NCBI RefSeq assembly: GCF_051622035.1
Contig: NC_135356.1
Coordinates: 3,720,001-3,784,000 of the forward strand
Direction of reading: 5' to 3'
Source: Arctopsyche grandis
Lineage: Eukaryota > Arthropoda > Insecta > Trichoptera > Hydropsychidae
DNA length: 64,000 bases
The position numbers and the translations under genes were made by a program. Under the pieces are notes generated by a model that was given only the letters and a program-made list of their open reading frames with translations, ran no database searches and was not told where the DNA came from. This document shows, piece after piece, positions 44,101 through 55,995 of this stretch; the stretch's first letter is position 1; the number at the start of each line of letters is the position of its first letter.

Positions 44101-45611
44101 CAGAGACCTTTGTGTTTGTCTGGTACTTACATCGATGACCCTTTTTGTTGAATTTTTGACGTCGACACCGACCGATGTATCGATGAAATAATCTATGGAA
44201 TAGCCGATTTTCCTCATCTTGTATACAATGTCCATCCATGTGAACTCTGACTCTTTCCATTCAGGTCCTTCGAGCAGAGGCCATCCTCCCAATTTTTTCA
44301 AAATCTTATGCAACGGTTCGACTCCTCTAGATTCAATGCTAGCTAAAAATAAAAATTACATATTTTGGTTAAGTTTTACAAATATCTAATGTACAAAGCA
44401 TGAATATTGCCAATAATTTTCTTAAATATAAACCATTTTTTTTCAAATGGTTCATTTCAAAGAGTCATAATAATTTATCTTACATAGTGAAACTGGAAAG
44501 TGGTGAGATTGGAAATATGAATATATTGATTTAAATTTGTGCTTAAATAGATTTATGAATGCAAAATTTATTTGATTGTTTTAATTTATACTAGCCAAAT
44601 TAGCTAATATTGCAAGTTGGAAATATAAAAAACTAAGGAACATTATCAAAAAATTTCGTACGGGGATCTAAATTAGAGTACCATGAAATAGTATACTGAA
44701 TTTGGTTTGAAATAGTATACTGAAAAAGTTTCATAATATGTATTATAATCATTTGAAAAATTATAAGTAAATAAATACTCACTGAAGCAATCAATGGTAA
44801 TCATTTACAAATCCGAAATTTAAAAAATTGTATTCTAATTTTTTTATTTAATTTAAAATGGTTAATTTTTTCATAATATAAAACCCAGTGAATATATTTT
44901 TTTTTATCATTTATGACGTAAATTCATATAAAAACAACTTACTAGTATTCATACAAGCCAAGAATAAATTTCTAGCCAGTGTAAATGGTTTTGGTTCATT
45001 TGGTTGGGGCTTCTCGTCCAATATTGTCCTCAACTGTTCCTGAAGCTCATCACCAATAATTGAGAACGTGTTGACTGAGGATTGGTCATCAGGAATCCGT
45101 GTCTTTTTCAAAAATTTGCCACAAGAGAACTCATAGAAGTCGTCACATGGATCAACGGAATCATCTATATTTTTCAATATACCGGAAGCTGCGACAAAAA
45201 AATTCAATTATCATCGAAATACATATGTATCTATATATAATTTTTAATTAAATTTTTATTAGTTATACCTGTATGAATACAACCGGGAGATAAACATATG
45301 TCAGGTGTTTTGGTATCGCTGTTTGGAACAACGACAATGCTATTTTGAGGACCACCGTTCAGAGCTTCTGCTACACTCGAACCTGTATCTTAAAAGAAAA
45401 TTATATATATACATATAAAAGAATCTGTTGCAAATTTTTCCATTTTAATAGAAGCTTTAGAAATGTTAACCCACCATTGTTCGCTGACTTTTGATTGATT
45501 ACGACAACGGCTAAAGCCACTGCAAGTGCGACCACTACTAACGAAGAAGCTACTGAAATTAACGTTAGTAATTTTTCGGTTCCCGTGCGACGTTTCCACC
45601 ATCCTGGATTT
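38126..45611 (-). CDS. M13 (neprilysin-like) zinc metallopeptidase, first exon not found
   Basis: Coding exons in transcription order: 45611-45475, 45388-45269, 45188-44943, 44342-44131, 43923-43747, 42798-42713, 42634-42529, 42450-42266, 41590-41501, 41415-41265, 41179-41011, 40914-40796, 40012-39881, 38552-38415, 38326-38126. All join in phase, giving 755 codons plus stop. The first seen exon encodes [10 protein letters not shown], then a hydrophobic signal-anchor ([20 protein letters not shown]), making this a type II membrane protein with an extracellular catalytic domain. Family marks are [25 protein letters not shown], the substrate motif VNAFYS, the zinc site GHEITH, the third ligand in GENIADNGG, and the C-terminal CRVW. 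These enzymes cut small extracellular peptides. The leading A at 45611 completes a codon, so a short cytoplasmic exon ending in phase 2 must lie upstream. All catalytic residues are present, so it looks functional. Confidence 0.95.
39179..39361 (+). repeat. Short unclassified element with 10-bp flanking repeat
   Basis: Begins GGTTCGGTGATTATTGG, ends CCGATCACC, and is flanked by gtgggcttat on both sides (39169-39178, 39362-39371). It shares the interior 'agtcactaaaatctctataa' with copies at 43107 and 45666 and with the 23.4-kb element. It sits in a neprilysin intron. Confidence 0.8.
39490..39705. mobile_element. hAT MITE, 216 bp
   Basis: CAGTGCCGG and CCGGCACTG termini, a perfect 8-bp duplication atcactca (39482-39489, 39706-39713), and 'ggcgccctcgggc' blocks near both ends. 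Same family as 50749-50986. Confidence 0.93.
40196..40478 (-). mobile_element. tRNA-derived SINE with a LINE-like tail
   Basis: The head at 40478 reads 'gctcggtggttgcg' (A box-like) and 'ggttcgatccc' (B box), then the core 'ccattgtttcctatcagag'. The 3' end differs from other SINE copies: it has 'cctgtaatggtaccatgg' and an A-rich tail, resembling the LINE 3' motif at 25.26 kb. Confidence 0.85.
40527..40678 (-). mobile_element. SINE head fragment
   Basis: Reads the head 'agcccagtggttaccgag', a degenerate B box and 'gctgctggtcagacttgg' through 'cagagtttgccaaac', then stops. It is directly downstream of the previous SINE and separated from it by a short 'atcgaaaatgctctcat' repeat that also occurs at 19626. 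Confidence 0.75.
43107..43314 (-). repeat. Unclassified short element, minus orientation
   Basis: Plus-strand ends CGGTAGTTGGATTAC and AATAATCACCGAACC; interior 'gttatagagatttcagtgac' as in the copies at 39179 and 45666. Flanks are AT-rich and only weakly matched. Confidence 0.75.
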
Positions 45612-45665
45612 CTGAAATTAAAATAACACACGTTTAAAAATAAAAAAAATTCGGATGTGACCAAT

Positions 45666-45819
45666 GGTTCGGTGATTACTGGTCACAAAGTCACTAAAAT
45701 CTCTATAACGGAACATCTGGCAGCCGAAAAGTCCATCATACTAACGAGAACTTGAGTGCGATTTTAATGGCAAAAATTGTCTTTGTGACCACAGTAATGT
45801 GACGAATAGTCCAATTACC
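45666..45819 (+). repeat. Unclassified short element with 9-bp flanking repeat
   Basis: Begins GGTTCGGTGATTACTGG, ends CCAATTACC, flanked by gtgaccaat at 45657-45665 and 45820-45828. It lies in the intron upstream of the first recognised neprilysin exon. Confidence 0.8.
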
Positions 45820-46085
45820 GTGACCAATCCACTACTTGGTTCCGCGACAAAATCCCCGGACAAAACGGTGACCGACAAAACGTTCCCGACAAAATGATAA
45901 CGCGACATAATGTCTATGGACAAAATGAAAAGTATCAAAATCGAAATTCGACACAAATACATTCCACCTATAAGAACGTTCTCAATACACGTTTGTGGGC
46001 TAATGTATGGAAAATTACACATTTTGGATTTTCAATAAGACAAAAGCGCTACTTCCGGAGGTTGGATATATTACATATCCAACCT

Positions 46086-46609
46086 TTAAGAGGGCTGTAC
46101 ACCCGAAACCTTAATTTTGTTGCCGTTCCTTTCTTCGATATACATATATATATTGAGTGAATGCGACAATATATGTATATCAATATATATATTGAGTGAA
46201 TGAGACAGATGCGCTTCGACCAGATAATACGTATTTTAAATCGACAAAATCGAGGTTTCGTATTCTCCAATTTTCTCCTCCGAAACTGGACCAATTTTTA
46301 AAAAAATTTCATCATCGGTATGAGAAAGATATTTTCTTCGCAACTGTGCGCGAATTTTTTTTTTAAATCGACCGTTAAATAAGCACCGTGGACTCTTTTC
46401 GTGGGTGTAAAAAAGAGGCGATTTTATAGATGTTTGGCGGCTTCTAGCTCCTATAAAAAATAACTAATCAAAAAAATAAAAGCACAGATGCAAGCCAATG
46501 GTGAATATCCATAGCATATTAAAAAAATAATTTCTCTAGTGCCATAATTGAGGAAGGGAGAAGTGTAATACGTTTGTATGAACAAGGCGCTGGTGTCCAG
46601 CCCTCTTAA
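46086..46609 (-). mobile_element. TTAA-flanked MITE, full-length copy (516 bp)
   Basis: TTAA at both ends; left terminus GAGGGCTGTACACC, right terminus complement of GAGGGCTGGACACC. Colinear with the copy at 52590-53118 and, reversed, with 445-865. Confidence 0.93.
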
Positions 46610-46611
46610 TT

Positions 46612-46995
46612 ACCTATAATTCCGGAAAGCTATTTTATCGTGAATTCAGAACATATACAGGCATATTATTGAATAATGTTACATTAAAAACGTAGCAAAC
46701 GGCGTATTGTGCATTAGGTTGCCTGGAATTTGCTTATTATTTTCTGTATTGTATGTGACAATTTAAAATTGAAATAAATGTGATCACAGATGGTTGTTTC
46801 AATTATGATCAAAAATTTAAAATAAATAAATACGATTGGGTAAAAATAAAAGAAGTAAAATTTATTTATTATTACGAATTTACTTTAATATATTTATATT
46901 ATATTATTCACCTGAGATTTAGCTTAACGTTTTTAAGAAAAGTAAGCACATACATTTAAATACCGGTATACCCTCAGGAGAAATCGTTTACCATT
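46612..46995 (-). repeat. Dispersed repeat with TACCGGTA end, copy 1
   Basis: Reverse-complement similarity to 54480-54815 ('caggcaacctaatgcacaat', 'tgtgatcacatttattt'), with 'aataccggtatacc' near 46960. Both copies have TACCGGTA-type ends, which suggests a hAT-like origin, but the borders are not sharp. Confidence 0.55.
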
Positions 46996-47129
46996 TACCA
47001 GTTTATTAAATTTGACGGTAAATTGCAATCCCCGCTAATGGCGGATCTTCATCAAATTAACTTATCACTAAGTTACTCAATATTAAGCAGAAACTTCTAC
47101 ATAGATATGATATCTCAATTCGATACATT

Positions 47130-47500
47130 GAAGAGTTTTTGAGAAAGATCTTGAAAATCAAGAGTAAAAGTACTATTTGCGGTTGAAAAAAAAATATTTA
47201 AAAAACACGATTTAATCGAATATTACACGTATGAAAATTTTAGCTCAATTAATTGGCTGATAATTAAATCTAAATATATATAAGAAAGAGACGTACTAAT
47301 AAGGGGGGGGGGGTATTATTTCCGGTCGATTTAAAAAATTACAAAGTAACGGTAAACATTTCAGTAATTGATACTAAGTTTCAGTTTGATAACGGTATTT
47401 AAATTATCTCCAAAATACCCAGCGACATCCTAACACACGTTAAAAACCATAGAAATGTGATCAGTGATCAATTCTGAGCTAAGAAAAAATCGGTCAATAG
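47130..47500 (-). repeat. Reversed copy of the 18.8-kb repeat
   Basis: Reversed, it reads 'gatcactgatcacatttct', 'gggtattttggagataattt', 'aactgaaacttagtatcaat' and 'gaccggaaataatacc', in the same order as 18795-19030. A G10 run at 47306 interrupts it. Confidence 0.65.
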
Positions 47501-48127
47501 TGTATAATCAATTGGAAACAGTGCCACTGTGATTTATTTGCATACTGGTCCAATTATGAAACGCATTTTATTATTTTTCTCGGTATATATTGTATGTATA
47601 TGTATAATACGTATTGATTTTGCATTTATTTATGTATAATGCTATTGTATTTAAATTGTTTGCATCCAAGAAGAATGTTGAAATACGACAAGGAATATTG
47701 TCAAATTTCTTTAATGTGTAGAGTAAAAATGTCAATAATAATAAAGTAAAAATAAGTATGTACGAAGTTATCACTGAAGCTTAAATAAGTTTAATAAATA
47801 ATCAAAACAGAGTAGTTAACTTGCCCTAGTTGAACGTAATTAACGTCAAAATCGAACCAAACCATACTGTTTATTCAGAGGTGCTGTCACAACTGAAACG
47901 CAAAATATCAAATGCTTATCAAACAAAAATAATATATATACATATTATATATGTATATGCTATCGCGAAAAGTCAACCAAGATAACAAACAATACACAAA
48001 TACTCGTCTTATGATATAGTAATATCTTCATAACAAACATTTCAGAGCGTCGATAATATTTGCTGAATTTCATTTCCACAAATATTCGAATATAATCGAA
48101 ATACATATTGTAATCCATTTGAAGTTA
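47501..48127. other. No gene recognised
   Basis: AT-rich DNA without motif or domain. Confidence 0.4.
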
Positions 48128-48905
48128 TAGTTGAACTAGCATGAGACTCATCGGCCCGCGATGGCCAATTACATTTCGTTTCAGTTTCGCACTACGTTTT
48201 GGTAAAGAAGTACAACATTGTTCGTGCGTATAGTTTGACTTTTATATTTTGTTAGTGGACTAGTGTTGGTAACGACCTATTTCCCCCTCCATTCAATTTA
48301 ATGCTCTAGAAGTTGCAATGCGCACGCACAGTCAGGCAGACACGTGAAATCAGTCACTCAAGCCCACTCATACAAACGGCTGCCGTCGACACGAAACTTA
48401 TGGAGCAAGCCAGGAAACTGTAATTTAACATAAAATAAATGTGGGACAAAGAGAAGAGAGACTTTAATTATAATATTCTTGATCCTGAACGCAATCCTCA
48501 CACACATTCAAACATGGTCCTTCGAACAGGGTTTTTCAATCTCAAACAGTTAGTTTTGAGTTCGTGTTTTGAAATATTTACATTAATAAAATTTTAATAT
48601 GAAATACGCAAGTTGTTGATATTATTATTTTATTTATGGAATACGTATATATTTTATATTAATGAAAATTTATATTTTTTAGACGAAAAAAGTAATTGTC
48701 AACGTCATGTTATGAACAGCAAAACTTACAGTAATATTATTAAAGACCTTGCATTGAATTATTTTGTAATAATATTATATAGTTAAATAAGAAATAATAA
48801 AAAAAAATAAAGAAATTATTTTACATCCTTACAACGTTACAACACATTTCACGAATGCGACAGCATGCTCAGTTCTCGTAAATCTCACGCTACAGCGGAT
48901 CAACT
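48128..48905 (+). repeat. Unclassified dispersed repeat, copy A
   Basis: Starts 'gttgaactagcatgagac', passes 'ggccaattacatttcgtttc', and near 48680 reads a short frame DEKSNCQRHVMNSKTYSN then IIKDLALNY before a stop. It ends near 'cgaatgcgacagcatgctc'. Copies B (57346-57765) and C (63285-63765) are reversed. Copy A has about 260 extra bp at 48255-48515. Confidence 0.75.
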
Positions 48906-50267
48906 ATAGAATAATTCCATATATATTAAATAATTTAATCGATGCATGTCATTTTTTTATATATAAATTATAATATCGCAAAAATCACATTTTCGCTGAT
49001 ATGTGCATAAATATTTTAACCTATTATTTTATTATTTTAAATTGCGCACGTGCGATATTAAAATAAAGTGCCAACAAGTCAATATTACAAACGCATACAC
49101 ATATGCAGTTCGCTTATAGTGTAAACAAAGTGTTTACTTCCAAGTTATTGATCGTTTATTTACATACACTGATTTTTCTTCTTACCGAAGCGGAGATTAA
49201 TCAATCTTTACTAAGTTTGACCTACTTAATTCGAATATGACAATGATTTTTGTTGGCTTCTTCTCGTTTATGAGCAGTGGTGGATCAAGTAAATTTGAGG
49301 GCACAACTTCAGTAAAAAAATGCTATCGTCGATTTTTGCCATGCTTTTCAGTATATGATTTTTCATTAGAACTTTACAAAACCATATATTTTTTTAATTA
49401 TTTACTATATCTACTTGAAACATTAACAGTTTTTGGAATAAAATAGGAACTTATATACAAAATAATGGAATCATACTCGCATTATATTTAAATATAATTT
49501 ATTAAAAATATAAATGCCAACCAAGGAAACGAATACTAAACAAAGACTCGAATTAAGCTTCAGTTTATCTAAAAAAATAATTATAAAAATATGTAATGTA
49601 TTCAATCTTATGTTTCTGTATCAATCTTCAATGTTAAGCTTTATAAAAAGGTTAACAAGTAATCAAGTTGAATAAACCATACTAAACAAATTATTACACG
49701 AAATTATGATCAAATTAACGAAATTGAAAAAATTGACATAAATACAGATAGGGTAAAAGTACATAAACAAAATTCTCAAATTTAATAAATAAAACAGTTA
49801 AAATACGTAAAATAACTCGTGTTGGGGGTCCCAAGCGCGTGCTTATTTTAAATGTATGATAAACCGCCGCTGTTTATGAGATATATTTACATATGTAAGC
49901 GTTAAAAAAACCGCAATTTTTACAGATTTTTGGCTTTTGCAGTCTTCAACTCAAAATACAGTACTGCTGTGCCAAAAATAAGTGTTGGAATCAATAATCG
50001 ACTGTTTTTTCTATTGATTGTGATTTTATTGCTTTGAAATACGTATAAGTAATTATCTAGCGAATTTTAAGAGTAAAATATATTTTCCTCCGTTATACTA
50101 TGAGCTAATTTCGCTAATGTTTCACTTTATAAGGATTGGTTACTTGTGTTAATATTTTTCGTTGTATCGAAACGTACTAATTCGAGTGATGCAAGAGCGA
50201 GACATGAAAATTGAAAGCGCATCACTCCATCTCACTCGCCAAAACAGATTTTCTACATACATATGTT
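48906..50267. other. No gene recognised
   Basis: About 1.4 kb of AT-rich sequence. Short open frames (for example 49237-49446) have no recognisable domain. Confidence 0.4.
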
Positions 50268-50735
50268 AGCCAGCAGTATGTCTCAATGGTAGCGTGCATG
50301 TTTAGCACCAAGTGATCAGTGGGTTCGATCCGCCATACTGCTGGTTAGATTTGGGGGTACTTGTGACTCCAAATCGATCGTTTCTTATCAGAGTTTGCCA
50401 AATTTATCCGATCATTGTTGAGACGGTTCCTCAAAATTGGAAAAAAATCATCTTTCCTGCTGTCACAAATCTTCTGTATTTATTGTATGTACAATTTGTA
50501 AAAATTATGTACAAATCTAAAATCCATAGATGTCTCAATGGATTCATTCTTTAATTAAATGTTATTTCGTGTTCATCATCAGCTTCTGGAAATACAGTGA
50601 TTTATGTAATAATAAAATGCTGCATTGTTTGTAATTAATTGTCGAGGAAGGCGCATCGGGGTCTTCCTGTCAAGCCTTCCTGCTATACATATATCTATGT
50701 ATGTAAAAAAATAAAAAATATGTATTTGAACCAGA
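50268..50735 (+). mobile_element. tRNA-derived SINE, long form
   Basis: Head 'agtatgtctcaatggtagcg', B box 'gggttcgatcc', core 'gatcgtttcttatcagagtt', then 'catagatgtctc' and the 3' stem 'gaggaaggcgcatcgggg ... agccttcctg' with a tail at 50700-50735. Confidence 0.88.
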
Positions 50736-50748
50736 GAAATGTTATATT

Positions 50749-50986
50749 CAGTGCCGGCCTTACACCCTATGGCGCCCTCGGGCAATTTTTTCTAAGCGCC
50801 CCTAGAAAATTGTGACAAATTATTTTGTGACATTGTAGACCGGAGATAAGTTTAAATTTCAAAAATCAATTGAAGTTTCGACTTTGGCACTCTAATTTTA
50901 AATTTTAAAGCGCCTTCGGTGCATGGAGTGGCGCCCCAACATACTCGGGTGCCACCCGACCCAGCCCCCCCCTAAAATCGGCGCTG
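50749..50986. mobile_element. hAT MITE, 238 bp
   Basis: Termini CAGTGCCGG and CGGCGCTG with a perfect 8-bp duplication gttatatt (50741-50748, 50987-50994). Same family as 39490-39705. Confidence 0.93.
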
Positions 50987-51128
50987 GTTATATTAATAGA
51001 AGTGGCTTTAGGCGTTATATTGTTGTCAAGTGACGATTGTCCACAGACAATCCTAAATAATTTTAGCATCAGTCGTATTCGACGTATGTCCGATAAAAAC
51101 TTCTCTGTTTGTTTATATTACTCGCAAG

Positions 51129-51290
51129 ATGAGCAAGTGCATCGTTAAAAATTGCACAATGCGTTCAAAAACACACAATAAACAACATGGGATACATTTT
51201 TATAAGTAAATTGATCCGATTGTATTCCGTGCGTTGTAGCGTATTTATAGAGACGTACCGCGTAATATTGACAACAGTTATTTATTCGTA
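51129..51290 (+). pseudogene. THAP zinc-finger N-terminus fragment
   Basis: ATG at 51129 reads MSKCIVKNCTMRSKTHNKQH, then GIHFYK, the C2-CH start of a THAP domain. After a TAA the same frame gives DPIVFRA, a stop where Trp is usual, then RIYRDVPRN, which fits the next THAP segment. Two stops make it a relic. THAP domains occur in cellular DNA-binding proteins and in P-type transposases; I cannot tell which this was. Confidence 0.5.
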
Positions 51291-52008
<718 letters not shown>

Positions 52009-52319
52009 ATATATATATGCATACATATAATTTGTGTACATATATATTGTAACCATTGAATTTCAACGGTGATGATTTGAACGGATTTGCATAATTGTAT
52101 TTTGAATGCAAATTTATATATAAAATTTTTTTTAATGACAATTGAGAATAGATGGGAAATTTTTCCAATTACTAACGAAATTTACAACGGAAGTCTAACT
52201 ATGTAAAATGAACACTACGTCAATTGATCATATTTTTAACAAATTATACATCCGTTAATACATATCAGATTAATCAGGTCACACTTTCCGGCATTTTTAT
52301 TTTTTACATAGATATACAT

Positions 52320-52380
52320 ATACCAGGAAGGCCTAACAAGTAGACCCCAATGCCCCCAATTCCCAGACAATCAATTACAA
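52320..52380 (-). mobile_element. SINE 3'-end fragment
   Basis: 'taccaggaaggcctaacaag' and 'caattcccagacaatcaatt' match the 3' stem region of the SINE family on the opposite strand. The head is missing. Confidence 0.6.
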
Positions 52381-52481
52381 ACATTGCAGAATTTTTATAA
52401 CATACATAAATCACTGTATTTCAAGTGGTTGAAGAACACGAAATTAAAAATTAATTAATTAATTAATCCATTGTTAAGCAA

Positions 52482-53169
52482 GGATGAATACAAGGATAAA
52501 ATATCAGCGAAAACACTCCAGGGAGTGATTTTTGGGACTGTGTATCATGTAGATATATGGTCTAGTGGTGCTGCGTTTTTTTCGCATGTTTAAGAGGGCT
52601 GTACACCTGAAACCTTAATTTTGTTACCGTTCCTTTCTTCGATATATATATTGAGTGTATGTATATATTGAGTGAATGCGACAATATATATCAATATATA
52701 TATTGAGTGAATGCGACAGTTGCGCTTCGACCAGATAAAACGTATTTTAAATTGACAAAATCGAGGTTTCGTATTCTACTATTTTCTCCTCCAAAGCTGG
52801 ACCAATTTTTAAAAAAATTTCATCATCGGTATGAGAAAGATACTTTCTGTGCATCTATCGGCGTATTTTTTTTAAAATCGACCGTTAAATAAGCACGCTG
52901 GACTCGTTTCGTGGGTGTAAAAAAGAGGCGATTTTATAGATGTTTGGCGGCTCCTAGCTCATATAAAAAATAATTAATCAAAAAAATAAAACGATAGATG
53001 CACCCCAATGGTGGATATCCATAGCATATTAAAAAATAATTTCTCTAGTGCCATAATTGAGGAAGGGAGAAGTATAGTACGTTTGTATGGACAAGGCGCT
53101 GCTGTCCAGCCCTCTTAACAGTCTCTAAAATAATACACGTAGCACGTACCACTCAGTGTGTTTTCGCTC
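52482..53169 (-). mobile_element. GGGCAAAAAC-type MITE split by a TTAA MITE
   Basis: The two parts (52482-52593 and 53115-53169) align with one continuous stretch of the element at 58621-58889 on the other strand: 'tttttttcgcat' up to TTAA, then 'cagtctctaa ... acacgtagcacgtacc'. The inner element is the TTAA MITE. Confidence 0.75.
52590..53118 (-). mobile_element. TTAA-flanked MITE, full-length copy nested in another MITE
   Basis: TTAA at 52590-52593 and 53115-53118 enclose 521 bp. Ends GAGGGCTGTACACC and the complement of GAGGGCTGGACAGC. The related unfilled sequence at 58.67 kb has a single TTAA at the corresponding position. Confidence 0.94.
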
Positions 53170-53317
53170 TTAGTCGCGGCGTTATGCAGTATACCAACTT
53201 AAACATACACTCGACCCAAGCATGCCAACTTTATAAATAATTTATGATAATATTAAACAATACAGATTTTAATAACGTCTATAAAGTTTTTTTAAATAAT
53301 AAATAGCGACAGTATGT

Positions 53318-53750
53318 TCAGCCAGCAGCATAGCTTGGTCGTTAAGCTTCTGCCTAATACCTAGAGGCGCCGGGTTCGATCCCATGAGCTTGCCTCATGG
53401 GATCGTATATCTGTAGTGCTGCTGGTCAGACCTGGATATTTATGACTCCAGGTCGATCGTTTCCTATCAGAGTTTGCCAATTTATCTGATTGCGTTGTTG
53501 AAACGGTTCCCGATTAAAAATTGGCTAAAAAAATCCTTCCTACCTACTATGTCACCACTATTTGAGTATGATTAATGTACAATAAAATTTATGTACAATT
53601 CATAGATGTCTCGTTAATTCAGCGAGTACTTCAGTGTCTCGTAATTCAGCAACTTGTATAATAAAAATGCTGCTTTGTTTGTTATTGGCCAGGAAGGCGC
53701 ATTGGGGTTTACCTGTAAAGCCTTCCTGGTATAAAATGTAATAAAATAAA
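53318..53750 (+). mobile_element. tRNA-derived SINE, long form
   Basis: Head 'agcatagcttggtcgttaag', B box 'gggttcgatccc', core 'gatcgtttcctatcagagtt', 3' stem 'ccaggaaggcgcattggggt ... gccttcctgg', A/T-rich tail. The best copy of the family here. A local duplication around 'catgggatcgt' follows the B box. Confidence 0.9.
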
Positions 53751-54296
53751 TATGTAAACGACGAAATCAAAAATTAATAAAAAAAAAATAGCATGAAAAT
53801 GATATCTATCGTATTATAAACTATGTATATGAGATCTGTAGAAGCGTAAAAACTCAAGGTATATGTAATTTTATCGTTACAATAACGATTAAAGTTAGTA
53901 AAAAATTGATGACACAGGTTGTCCACGTTTAAGTTAATATAATTGCGATTGTAGAGAAAAATAAGTGATAAAAACCGTTTCGAAAGTGTCATGAGCGTCG
54001 CTGAAATTTCGTGTGTTCAATTTGCAATTCGTGCAGAAGTGAAATCGAAGGTATTGTGCGAGTGGTGAGACAAAATGATGAAAGAAAGTAGATTACTGAA
54101 GATTGTACTGCTACTGTACGAGTAATTACGTATAATAAAAATGCCGATTAAAGAAAATCTATGCAATTAAAATGAAAAATATACATATACCGAATACAAT
54201 ACTCTACCTATCGATAATTCGCATGAAGCAATATGTCACAGTTTGGTATTACAATTTATCGTCAAATTTCATAGATCGGTGAACGGAAAACGATTT

Positions 54297-54815
54297 TTAT
54301 TAATACCGGTATACCGGTATTTACCGGTAAATGAAAAAAATCTTAGATTACATAACTGTATGTAGTTACTATTCCTAACAACGTTAACCTGCATTGAATC
54401 GTTACACGTTACAATCTCTGGTGAATAATGTAATATAAATGCCTTACTGTTAATTCATAATAATAAATAAATTTAATTTTTAACCAACCACTATTTATTT
54501 ATTTAAAGTTTTGGCCATTTGAAAGTTTGGATCATAATCGAAACAACCGTCTGATCACATTTATTTCGGTTCGGTTGGTCTGTGTTGCCAGTGAATTTAT
54601 CGATTTGAAATTGCCACATTTAAATACTGAAAATAATAAGCAAATTTCAGGCAACCTAATCCACAATACGTCATTTGCATCGTTTTTTAATGTAATATTC
54701 TGCTGTAATACGCCTGTATATGTACTTAATTCGCGATAAAATAGTTTTCCGGTAATAACTGGTAAATTTTAAAATTAGCCGAAGGCGAAATTTTGTCAAT
54801 TTACCGGTAAACCTA
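54297..54815 (+). repeat. Dispersed repeat with TACCGGTA ends, copy 2
   Basis: Left 'ataccggtataccggtattt' and right 'caatttaccggtaaacc' with the interior shared, reversed, with 46612-46995. The inverted TTTACCGGTAAA-like ends suggest a DNA transposon. Confidence 0.6.
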
Positions 54816-54861
54816 TGTATTATCTATAACATAGATGTCTCGCTAATTTTCTTATATAGAT

Positions 54862-55995
54862 ATAGTATTTGTATTATGCTTATATGTCTGGTTACAGTGA
54901 CGCAGAATATTCTGTAATGTCACTGTGGCAAATATGTAAATAAATAAGACACACCTATTTACACCTGGAGTCTATCTAGACATACCGTGCCGTACGATTC
55001 TGCGTGTCTGCGCCTCAGAAGGGCTTATATATATTATTTGTATTATGCTTATACATATATGGTCACAGTGACGCGTTAGAGTATTCTGTATTTTTAGTGT
55101 GGCAAATATGTAAATAAATAAGACACGCCTATTTACAGCTGGAGTCTATCTAGGCATACCGTGCCGTACGATTTTATGTGTCTGCGCCTCAGAAGGGTTT
55201 ATATAGTATTTGTATTATGCTTATATATGTCACAGTGACGCGTTAGAATATTCTGTAATGTCACTGTGGCAAATATGTAAATAAACAAGACACGCCTATT
55301 TACAGCTGGACTCAATCTAGGGATACCGTGCCGTACGATTCTGTGTGTCTGCGCCTCAGAGGGGCATATATACATATGTATAGTATTTGTATTAAGCTTA
55401 TATATGTATATGGTCACAGTGACATTATTCTGTATCATTACTGTGGCAAATATGTTAATAAATGAGACACGCCTATTTACAGCCGGAGTCTATCTAGGCA
55501 TACCATGCCGTACGATTTTGTGTGTCTGCGCCTCAGAGGGGCTTATATATTTATAGTGTTTGTATTATGCTTATATATGTATGTATATGGTCACAGTGAC
55601 ATTATTCTGTATTATTACTGTGGCAAATATGTTAATAAAAGAGACACGCCTATTTACAGCTGGAGTCAATCTAGGCATACCATGCCGTACGTTTTTGTGT
55701 GTCTGCGCCTCAGAGGGGCTTATATATTTATAGTGTTTGTATTATGATTATATATGTATATGGTCACAGTGACATTATTCTGTATTTTTAGTGTGGCAAA
55801 TATGTAAATAAATAAGACACGCCTATTTACAGCTGGAGTCTATCTAGGCATACCGTGCCGTACGATTCTGTGTGTCTGCGCCTCAGAGGGGCTTATATAT
55901 AGTATTTGTATTATGCTTATATATACATATATGGTCACAGTGACGCGTTAGACTATTCTGTAATGTCACTGTGGCTAATATGTAAATAAATAAAT
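54862..55995 (+). repeat. Satellite-like array, ~175-bp unit, about 6.5 copies
   Basis: The marker 'cgcctcaga' falls at 55011, 55185, 55352, 55529, 55706 and 55879, giving spacings of 174, 167, 177, 177 and 173 bp. Each unit carries 'ggtcacagtgac' and, in several, 'tgtcactgtggc', which can pair, then 'aagacacgcctatttacag' and 'taccgtgccgtacg'. Open frames repeating along the array are artefacts. Confidence 0.95.

Noticed and set aside
50268-50340. Possible tRNA genes (B-box-like GGTTCGATCC at 40.4, 50.3, 53.4 and 60.7 kb)
   Set aside because: No cloverleaf could be completed and each is followed by the same non-tRNA core, so they are SINE heads.
54862-55995. CRISPR-like or coding array
   Set aside because: The unit is ~175 bp without a repeat/spacer structure, in a eukaryotic genome; open frames recur only because the array does.
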